From: Alphaproteobacteria bacterium
GTDB lineage: Bacteria; Pseudomonadota; Alphaproteobacteria; Rhizobiales; JAJFHC01
Assembly: GCA_021775805.1 (NCBI GenBank)
Contig: JAJFHD010000011.1
Coordinates: 118,606 to 182,605, forward strand
Reading direction: 5' to 3'
DNA: 64,000 nucleotides
Both the position numbers and the translations under genes were made by a program. The notes under the pieces were generated by a model. That model searched no databases and was not told the origin of the DNA. It was given only the letters and a program-made list of their open reading frames with translations. Below, piece by piece: positions 1 to 6,242 of this stretch. Each line of letters opens with the position of its first letter. The stretch's first letter is position 1.

Positions 1-119
1 ATCCGGTGGCCAACAGACAGACGACGTTTGCCCGGCCGGAATTCAAGCACCACACCGACTTCACGCCGGTGGCGCCGCTCGACGATGACTGCCTCACGCG
101 TCTGCACGAGGCGGAGTAG
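1..119 (+). CDS. C-terminal fragment of an unidentified protein
   Basis: The frame beginning at base 3 is open from the window edge to a TAG at 117-119 and encodes about 38 residues, ending in a run of Asp, Leu and Glu. It has no start codon in the window, so it is read as the tail of a gene entering from the left. It converges on the leftward dehydrogenase gene that ends at 135, with only 15 bases between them. The fragment is too short to assign a family. Confidence 0.45.
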   Translation, partial: PVANRQTTFARPEFKHHTDFTPVAPLDDDCLTRLHEAE

Positions 120-134
120 CGGAGTCCGCAGTTT

Positions 135-1115
135 CTACAGAACCGGCGGGCGGGCGAGGTCCATGTGCTTCAGAAGGTCGACAAACCGGCCCAGGGTTTC
201 GCGGCGGTAGGCCGGTATGTCCCGGTCCTTGAAGTTGTAAAAGCCCTCGCCGGATTTCATGCCGATCCGGCCGGCTTCCATATTCTCTGCAACGATTGCC
301 GGTGACTCAAAACGCGACGAACCCGTGGCTTCGGTCATGTAGCGGCTGGCATAATAGAGAATGTCACCGCCACCCCAGTCGATGAATTCCACCAGGCCGA
401 GGATGGCGAACCGGAATCCGAAGCCATACTTCACCGCCTTGTCGATGTCTTCCGGTGTGGCAATGCCTTCCTCGACGATCCGGGCGGCCTCGTTCATGGC
501 CAGGGCCTGGATCCGCGGCACGATGTAACCCGGTCCAGGCGCACAGACCACCGGTACCTTGCCGACGTCTTCGAGGATTGTCTTGAGCTGCTCGACGCAT
601 GCCGGATCGGTAACATCCGACGGGCTGAGTTCGACCAGAGGAACGATGTAGGCCGGGTTCAGCCAGTGGGCATTGAGAAACCGTTCCGGTCTGGTGACCA
701 TGTTGCTCAAGGTGGTGGCAAGGATTGTCGAGGTGGTCGAGGTCACGATGGCCTTGTCGGAAACGTGCGAACTCACGAAGTCGAAGGCTTCGTGCTTGAG
801 TTCAAGAACTTCCGGTACTCCTTCGAAGACGATGTCCGTATTCGCCAGAGCCAGGGGTGCATCCTCCCGGGAAACAAATGTGATACGGCTCAGGATTGTT
901 GCTATGGCCGCACCGTCGAACAATCCCAGACCGCTCAGCATCTCGAGCGACTCGCGGATTTCACCAAGGGCCTCTTGTTCGAGAGCGTCCCGCGCTGCCT
1001 GGTCGCGGTGTTTCAGGTCGATGAGTTGCACCGGATACCCGGCATAGGCAAAAACATGGGCAATGCCGCGGCCCATACGACCGGCGCCGACGGCGCTGAT
1101 GACCGGCTTCTTCAT
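135..1115 (-). CDS. 3-hydroxyacyl-CoA dehydrogenase family protein
   Basis: A 326-residue NAD-dependent dehydrogenase. It starts with a Rossmann nucleotide-binding loop (VGAGRMGRGIAHVF, residues 8-21) and has the family's catalytic region near the middle (NAHWLNPAYIVPLVE), where the usual H-F/M-N-P motif reads HWLNP. The C-terminal half is the helical dimerisation domain. The open frame extends 100 codons upstream, but the Rossmann motif and the ATGA overlap with the upstream gene fix the start at 1115. It is the last gene of a leftward unit with the opine-type dehydrogenase and the TetR regulator. It probably oxidises a 3-hydroxyacyl-CoA or a related hydroxy acid; carnitine-dehydrogenase-like enzymes share this fold, so the substrate is open. 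Confidence 0.85.
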   Translation of the reverse strand: MKKPVISAVGAGRMGRGIAHVFAYAGYPVQLIDLKHRDQAARDALEQEALGEIRESLEMLSGLGLFDGAAIATILSRITFVSREDAPLALANTDIVFEGVPEVLELKHEAFDFVSSHVSDKAIVTSTTSTILATTLSNMVTRPERFLNAHWLNPAYIVPLVELSPSDVTDPACVEQLKTILEDVGKVPVVCAPGPGYIVPRIQALAMNEAARIVEEGIATPEDIDKAVKYGFGFRFAILGLVEFIDWGGGDILYYASRYMTEATGSSRFESPAIVAENMEAGRIGMKSGEGFYNFKDRDIPAYRRETLGRFVDLLKHMDLARPPVL

Positions 1116-2206
1116 GACGAGGGTATCCCGTTGGCCAGAATGTTTCGCAAGGCCTCCAGTCCCTGATCCTTCACTTCGATGGTCTCGACAGTTCGGCCCG
1201 TCGACCTGAAGTCTGTCTCCGCCACGGCAGATCCCAAAGCCAGCAGCCCGCGAGCGACAGGGCAGGGGACACCGGTCCATTCGGCCACGGAGACCAGAAA
1301 AGCCAACCCGAAGCCGATGTCCTCGACCATGTAGCGGTGAGTCTTCAGGTCGAGGGACTCGCGCCAGTCGCCGCTGTCGACCAGCTTGTCGTGGGCCAGA
1401 TTGCCGTACATCCACTCGTCCGCCTCGTCATCATAGTGATCGGCTAGGGGGAAATGGGGAGCGCCGTAACCCAGAGCCTTCCGGGTAGCGATCCGTTCGG
1501 CGTCCAGCGCCGTGGTCACGCGGCGTATGGCCGGTTGGGTGCCCTCGGCATGGATATCCCAGTGATCGAAGTGCTCGATCGGGCCGGCATTCATCATGAT
1601 GAGCGGGGGATGGATAATTGGCCCGGCGTTCATCAGCGCGCCGGACAGGGCATCTTCGACGGGTTCGATCGCATTTGGAAAAGCTTGTGAGATGGCTGCG
1701 ATCGCGCGGTCGTGGAGCCGTGTGGGCAGCACACCGGTCGGCAGCCGTGTGGCGCGGGTGGTTATCGCCACGGTGTTTTCGCCATGTTTTCGCACCAGCC
1801 AGGGCAGTGTCCCGGTTTCGGCGAACGCGACGTCGGCGCGGCATCCGGCCTTGCGGGCGGCGCTCAGCATGACGTAGCTGCCGAACGTGCCGGGTGGCAG
1901 GAAGATTACCTGACCGTCGCTCAGGTGAGGCGCCATGCGGATTGCCAGATCCTCCTGGGCAAACGCCGGCAGGGGAATCACGATCAGTTCGGCGCCGTTC
2001 ATCGCTTGACCGAGATCCGATGTCGGCAAGGCTATGGGCACGTCGCGTTCGCTCTGGAAATCCTTGATTGTCATGCAGCCGGTATCGAGCAGCGGCGCCA
2101 GGGCGTCGGCGTCGCGGCGCCAGTACCGCACCCGATGGCCGCGTTCAGACAGGTCGGCGGCAGCGGCAAAACACCCGTTACCGCCGCCCAGAACAGCAAT
2201 TTCCAT
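1112..2206 (-). CDS. NAD/NADP octopine/nopaline dehydrogenase family protein
   Basis: A 364-residue protein with an N-terminal dinucleotide-binding loop (VLGGGNGCFAAAADL, residues 4-18) and the long helical C-terminal domain of the opine dehydrogenase family. Members reductively join a 2-oxo acid to an amino acid, or run the reverse reaction. The start at 2206 is supported by a GGAG about ten bases upstream; an in-frame ATG at 2245 would overlap the regulator gene. It overlaps the following dehydrogenase gene by four bases and lies seven bases after the TetR gene, so all three are probably co-transcribed. Such genes beside CoA-pathway enzymes may instead act as ketopantoate-reductase-like enzymes, so the substrate is unknown. 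Confidence 0.8.
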   Translation of the reverse strand: MEIAVLGGGNGCFAAAADLSERGHRVRYWRRDADALAPLLDTGCMTIKDFQSERDVPIALPTSDLGQAMNGAELIVIPLPAFAQEDLAIRMAPHLSDGQVIFLPPGTFGSYVMLSAARKAGCRADVAFAETGTLPWLVRKHGENTVAITTRATRLPTGVLPTRLHDRAIAAISQAFPNAIEPVEDALSGALMNAGPIIHPPLIMMNAGPIEHFDHWDIHAEGTQPAIRRVTTALDAERIATRKALGYGAPHFPLADHYDDEADEWMYGNLAHDKLVDSGDWRESLDLKTHRYMVEDIGFGLAFLVSVAEWTGVPCPVARGLLALGSAVAETDFRSTGRTVETIEVKDQGLEALRNILANGIPSS

Positions 2207-2213
2207 GTTCGGT

Positions 2214-2816
2214 CTACTCCATAGTCGGTGTGATGATGTCGGCATCCGGGACCGTCAGTCCTGTCGACGCCATGAGAAAGAAGCTCTCGGCAACCTTGTG
2301 AATCGGCACCTCTCCGTGGGGGTCGTACCAACGGCTGACCCAGTTGCACATGCCTAGCAGGCCGAAGGCTGCCAGTTTGGCGTCGATTTCCCGACGCAAC
2401 TGCCCTGCGGCCTGTCCCTCTTCGATAAGGGCGACCCACAAACCGCCATATGTGTCCCAGACCGTTTTCAGATCATCCAGTTTCCTGTGATCGTCGACAA
2501 AGTGATTTTCCCGCAGGGCGACGCTCATTTCCAGATAGCTGGGGTTGTAGGCGTCGAGGTGACTTTCAATGGCAGCGCGCAGTTTCTCGCCGGATGTTCG
2601 GTTTGACTGAACGATGTTCTGAAGGTTCTTCAGTAGCGAGTTCGACTGCGGGAGGATGATCTCGAGCAGGATATCGCCACGGTTTCGAAAGTAGTAGTAA
2701 ACCCCTTCGCGCTTGATGCCGACCGCGCGGGCAATATCTTCCATCGACGTTTGTGCGACGCCTTGACGGGCGAAGACTTCCGCTGCCCGGCGAAGGATTT
2801 CCGTCCGGCGGTTCAT
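2214..2816 (-). CDS. TetR/AcrR family transcriptional regulator
   Basis: A 200-residue TetR-type regulator. The N-terminal helix-turn-helix is clear (ILRRAAEVFARQG through IKREGVYYYFRNRGDIL, about residues 6-48) and is followed by an all-helical ligand-binding domain of ordinary length. The start at 2816 places the HTH at the N terminus; an upstream in-frame ATG at 2882 would add 22 residues unlike the family. A palindrome at 2893-2912 lies just upstream, and two close copies precede the rightward operon, so autoregulation and control of the neighbouring CoA pathway are likely. Many relatives respond to acyl-CoA esters; that ligand is only inferred here. Confidence 0.9.
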   Translation of the reverse strand: MNRRTEILRRAAEVFARQGVAQTSMEDIARAVGIKREGVYYYFRNRGDILLEIILPQSNSLLKNLQNIVQSNRTSGEKLRAAIESHLDAYNPSYLEMSVALRENHFVDDHRKLDDLKTVWDTYGGLWVALIEEGQAAGQLRREIDAKLAAFGLLGMCNWVSRWYDPHGEVPIHKVAESFFLMASTGLTVPDADIITPTME

Positions 2817-3132
2817 GAGCGCACGGAGGCTTCTATGTGTTGCGGCACGCCGGCAGACTCCCCAAGAGTGACCATGGTGCATTCAAGCACAGTTTTTACA
2901 GGTACGTAAAATCTTTCTTGCGCCTGGCTCCGATAGCAGGAATGATCATCTCCTCCGCCGTCAGGGATAGTCATCACAATGATGCGCGTTTCGCTCAATG
3001 ACAAATGCGAAAAGACAGCCGGAACCATTCTGTTGCCGGGGACGCAGGCACAGGTCCGGTCCATGTTGATGCTACAAGGCCAGGACCTCCGCGGCGATCT
3101 TCAGAGAGTGACGAGCGAACAGAACCAAGGGT
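2817..3132. other. Divergent intergenic region with operator 1
   Basis: These 316 bases separate the leftward TetR unit from the rightward EthD-like gene. Apart from the palindrome at 2893-2912, which sits where it could block the leftward promoter, I see no gene or RNA. Short frames here show no family features. Confidence 0.6.
2893..2912. promoter_or_regulatory. Putative TetR operator 1
   Basis: The arms TTTAC (2895-2899) and GTAAA (2906-2910) flank a six-base spacer (AGGTAC). The site lies about 80 bases upstream of the TetR start codon and recurs at 3866-3884 and 3972-3990. A short, two-fold symmetric site beside its own gene is the usual arrangement for TetR proteins. Confidence 0.65.
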
Positions 3133-3876
3133 ATGGTGGTTAAACCGATGAAACATGCGCTGTTCCTGACATACTCGGGAAATGTTGCCCTTGCGGCAGA
3201 TCTGGCGAATTGGTTCACCCAGGATTTGGCGCCGCTTCTGCAGGCCGAGTCCCACGGCATTGTCATCGACGTTTTTTCACCTGACCCCGAATGCAACGAG
3301 GTTCTGTTCTTTGGTGATGATCCGGACCGGCCGGTTCTGATGGTTCAGATTTCGGGTGACACGATTACAGATATCTCCGAAGCGTTGGCCCGGGCGGTCG
3401 GGATGGATGCGAGTGTTGCCCGGTGCCCGTTCGAAGGCATAGCGACGGCGGCAGGCATGTTCGAGATACTGGAGACGCCGGTCGGGGGTAGTTCAGACGC
3501 AAGACCACGCGCTGCGGCGATGTCGTTCATGGTGCAGTATTTCGGGCCGACAGAAAACGATCAGGCGTTTGCGGCCCATTACGCCGCCAACCATCCTCCG
3601 ATCCTGGCGGGCTTTCCCGGCATCAGGAATGTATTCTGCTACGTGCCGGTTGCCTGGGACAATCCGGGGTTTCCGCAATCCGGGGTCATCGTCGGCAATG
3701 AAGTTGTGTTTGACGATGTCAGGGCTCTCAACACGGCGCTCCGGTCCGATGTTCTCGCCGATCTCAGAGCCGATTCCGCCGGTTTTCCATCGTTTGGCCA
3801 CAGCACGCATCACGCCATGCGACGGCGACTGTTTTCTGACCGGTCAGGGTCGACATGTGTGGTCAATTTTACATAA
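3133..3876 (+). CDS. EthD-like alpha/beta-barrel protein
   Basis: A 247-residue protein of unknown function. The second half (about residues 128-225) resembles an EthD or dimeric alpha/beta-barrel domain, with MVQYFGPTENDQAF and HYAANHPPILAGFPGI; the first half looks like a divergent copy of the same fold. EthD-type proteins are often accessory or small-molecule-transforming proteins beside catabolic operons. An alternative start at 3148 is possible; an AAGGG two bases before 3133 is too close to be an ideal ribosome site. Putative operators lie upstream (2893) and across its stop codon (3866-3884), so it belongs to the TetR-controlled locus. Function is unassigned. Confidence 0.75.
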   Translation: MVVKPMKHALFLTYSGNVALAADLANWFTQDLAPLLQAESHGIVIDVFSPDPECNEVLFFGDDPDRPVLMVQISGDTITDISEALARAVGMDASVARCPFEGIATAAGMFEILETPVGGSSDARPRAAAMSFMVQYFGPTENDQAFAAHYAANHPPILAGFPGIRNVFCYVPVAWDNPGFPQSGVIVGNEVVFDDVRALNTALRSDVLADLRADSAGFPSFGHSTHHAMRRRLFSDRSGSTCVVNFT

Positions 3877-3884
3877 CGTAAAAT
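3866..3884. promoter_or_regulatory. Putative TetR operator 2
   Basis: A perfect palindrome with ATTTTAC and GTAAAAT arms around a five-base spacer (ATAAC). It overlaps the stop codon of the EthD-like gene. Its centre is about 105.5 bases from that of operator 3, close to ten helical turns, so both would face the same side of the DNA. Confidence 0.65.
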
Positions 3885-3971
3885 CACCAAACTGTTTCTG
3901 TCATCCTTTTTGGCGTTTATGGCGGAACCTGTTGCAGGAATTCAAAACAGTCGACCTTTTCGGTCTGAAAA

Positions 3972-3990
3972 ATTTACAGGTTCGTAAAAT
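3972..3990. promoter_or_regulatory. Putative TetR operator 3
   Basis: The arms TTTAC (3973-3977) and GTAAA (3984-3988) surround AGGTTC, which differs from operator 1 at a single base in the 16-base core. It is about 90 bases upstream of the first gene of the MaoC-thiolase-HyuAB operon, where a repressor would be expected. Confidence 0.68.
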
Positions 3991-4078
3991 TCAGTTTGCG
4001 TCTCCTGATTGGTCGTGAAAAGATGGTCGGCGCGATGAGGTGCTGGTCTGTTCGTAACAGGTCACAAGGAGGGCCGTG

Positions 4079-4522
4079 ATGAACTATGACGCTTTTATCG
4101 GCAAGGAATACGAACCTTATTCGGCAACCGTCGATGAGGGCCGGATAAGGCAGTTTGCCGCGTCAGTAGGCCTGACGGATGCGGTCTATCATGACTTGCA
4201 GGCGGCACAATCCGCGGGGTATGCGGCCATTCCGGCGCCGCCAACCTTCGCCTTCACGATAGCCCTCGATGCCGGCCAACTCTTCAACATTACCGAAGAC
4301 ATGGGAATTCCGGCGACGCGGACCGTGCATGGAACCCAAGGGTTTTCGTATCACCGTCCGATTGTGGCCGGCGACGTGCTGCGTGGCCGGCAGAAGATCG
4401 CGCGATTGTACGAGAAGAAGGGCGGGGCACTGGTATTCATCGATGTTGAAAACAGACTTGAAGATGCCGATGGCGAACCGGTGTGCGACGTGCTTTCAAC
4501 AGTGGTCGTGCGGGCAGGTTAA
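4079..4522 (+). CDS. MaoC-like N-terminal (FAS1-like dehydratase) hotdog protein
   Basis: A 147-residue hotdog-fold protein of the type usually found as the N-terminal half of MaoC/FAS1-like hydratases. It opens with YDAFIGKEYEPYSATVDEGRIRQFA and has a PAPPTFAFTIALD segment and the HGTQGFSYHRPIVAGDVL stretch typical of the family. The ATG at 4079 is preferred over the GTG at 4076 because a strong AAGGAGG (4066-4072) is then correctly spaced. It probably forms a heterodimeric enoyl-CoA hydratase with the next gene, adding water to a 2-enoyl-CoA. First gene of the operon, with operator 3 upstream. Confidence 0.85.
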   Translation: MNYDAFIGKEYEPYSATVDEGRIRQFAASVGLTDAVYHDLQAAQSAGYAAIPAPPTFAFTIALDAGQLFNITEDMGIPATRTVHGTQGFSYHRPIVAGDVLRGRQKIARLYEKKGGALVFIDVENRLEDADGEPVCDVLSTVVVRAG

Positions 4523-4542
4523 GGTGCGAGAGACTGGATAGC

Positions 4543-4959
4543 ATGACAGGAAATCTGGCTGATCTTGAAATTGGCGCATCGATCCCGGAATGGGTTTGCG
4601 GCGCAATCACAAAGCAAGATCTTGCGGCCTTTGCGGCGGCCTCCGGCGATCACAATCCAATTCACCTGGACGAGTCCGCTGCGCAGGAAGCCGGGTTGCC
4701 TGGAATTATAGCACACGGCATGTACAACATGGCGCAGATGAGCCAGTTGTTGCTCCAGAATGTACCCCAGCGGGATATCCGCGCCTTTGAGGTGCGGTTC
4801 AAGGCGATGAGTCTCCCAGGCGATGTTGTCACCTGCGCCGGGGTTGTCACGAGTCGCAAGCCGGCTTCCGGCGAAACCCATGTAGTGCTGTCGATATCGG
4901 CGCGCAACCAGGACGGCGTTGATATTCTTGCCGGATCGGCAACAATTGCGGTCAGGTAA
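4543..4959 (+). CDS. MaoC family dehydratase
   Basis: A 138-residue MaoC-type hotdog protein. The catalytic hydratase motif is present (AAASGDHNPIHLDESAA, about residues 30-46), with the Asp and His expected for (R)-specific enoyl-CoA hydratases, followed by GIIAHGMYNMA. The start at 4543 places this motif as in the family; an in-frame ATG at 4483 would overlap the upstream gene. It is the catalytic partner of the preceding hotdog protein, 20 bases away. The likely reaction is reversible hydration of an enoyl-CoA in the same pathway as the thiolase that follows. Confidence 0.88.
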   Translation: MTGNLADLEIGASIPEWVCGAITKQDLAAFAAASGDHNPIHLDESAAQEAGLPGIIAHGMYNMAQMSQLLLQNVPQRDIRAFEVRFKAMSLPGDVVTCAGVVTSRKPASGETHVVLSISARNQDGVDILAGSATIAVR

Positions 4960-5009
4960 CAGATACAAGGCCCGGACGTCACCGGGCACACTGAGCGATT
5001 GCGAAAACC

Positions 5010-6215
5010 ATGATGTACAAGGCAGAAATACCTTATGGCGCGTACTGGAGTACGCCTTACGCCAAGTGGCAGGGCAGTCTCGCCAATCTGAACAGCATCG
5101 AATTTGCAGCTCACGTGGCCAAGGCGGAACTGGAGAAACGGAGCATCGATCCGGCGTCCTTCGACTACGGCGTGCTTGGAACCACGGTCCCCCAAAAACA
5201 TTCGTTTTATGGTCTGCCCTGGTTCATGGGACAGATCGGTGCCGGCGGTGTCGGCGGTCCGACGATCAACCAGGCCTGTGCGACCGGGGTTAGATGTGTA
5301 CTGGCGGCCGCCCAAGAGATCGAAAGCGGCATGGCATCCTGCGTCATGTCGGTTGCCGCGGACCGGACATCAAACGGTCCGCATATCTATTATCCCAGAC
5401 CCGACGCGCCAGGCGGCACCGGCGATCATGAAAACTGGGTGATGGAAAATTTCAGCTGCGATCCCCTGGGCGGTCACTCGATGCTGCAGACCGCGGAGAA
5501 CGTGGCGGCCAAGCATCAGATCTCGACGGCGGAACAGCATGACGTCGTTTTGCGCCGCACCGAGCAATACGCCGCGGCACTGGATGACAAGTGCGCGTTT
5601 CAGGAACGCTACATGACATTGCCCTTCGATGTGCCCGACCCGAGATACCGGAAGGTTTCGGCATCCCTTCACGGCGATGAGGGGATAACGGATTCCAGTC
5701 AGGAAGGATTGTCGAAACTGCGCCCGGTGCTCCCCACCGGTACGGTTACGTTTGGCGGCCAAACCCACCCCGCTGACGGAAACTCGGCAATCGTTGTCAC
5801 AACGTCCGACAAGGCAAGGGAGTTGCGCAGAGATGACGGTATCCGGGTGCGTCTTCTTGGGTTCGGGTTGTCGCGGGTAGATCTGGCCCATATGCCCGAA
5901 GCGCCTATTCCCGCGGCCAGGAACGCACTCGATCAGGCGGAAACTGATATTCAACACATCGACTGCGTCAAGACGCATAATCCCTTTGCGGTCAATGACA
6001 TTGTATTTTCCCGCCAAACAGGCTTCGATGTCTTGAAGATGAACAATTTCGGCTGTTCACTGATCTGGGGACACCCGCAGGGGCCGACGGGTGTGAGGTC
6101 GATCATCGAGTTGATCGAGGAACTCAAACAACGCGGTGGCGGCACTGGGTTGTTCACGGGCTGCGCGGCCGGCGATACCGCAATGGCGGTGGTACTGCAG
6201 GTGACAGAGGGGTAA
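5010..6215 (+). CDS. Thiolase family protein (acetyl-CoA acyltransferase-like)
   Basis: A 401-residue thiolase-fold enzyme. The nucleophilic Cys lies in NQACATGVRC (about residue 90). The catalytic His is in THNPFAVND, then GHPQGPTGVRS replaces the usual GHPLGASG, and the second active-site Cys sits in GCAAGDTAMA. The full set suggests an active thiolase cleaving a 3-oxoacyl-CoA with CoA, though the variant motifs differ from standard FadA or AtoB enzymes. Tandem ATGs at 5010 and 5013 leave the start ambiguous by one codon. It sits between the MaoC hydratase pair and the HyuAB pair. Confidence 0.88.
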   Translation: MMYKAEIPYGAYWSTPYAKWQGSLANLNSIEFAAHVAKAELEKRSIDPASFDYGVLGTTVPQKHSFYGLPWFMGQIGAGGVGGPTINQACATGVRCVLAAAQEIESGMASCVMSVAADRTSNGPHIYYPRPDAPGGTGDHENWVMENFSCDPLGGHSMLQTAENVAAKHQISTAEQHDVVLRRTEQYAAALDDKCAFQERYMTLPFDVPDPRYRKVSASLHGDEGITDSSQEGLSKLRPVLPTGTVTFGGQTHPADGNSAIVVTTSDKARELRRDDGIRVRLLGFGLSRVDLAHMPEAPIPAARNALDQAETDIQHIDCVKTHNPFAVNDIVFSRQTGFDVLKMNNFGCSLIWGHPQGPTGVRSIIELIEELKQRGGGTGLFTGCAAGDTAMAVVLQVTEG

Positions 6216-6242
6216 CGCCATGCCAAGGATGAGGAGCAGATA

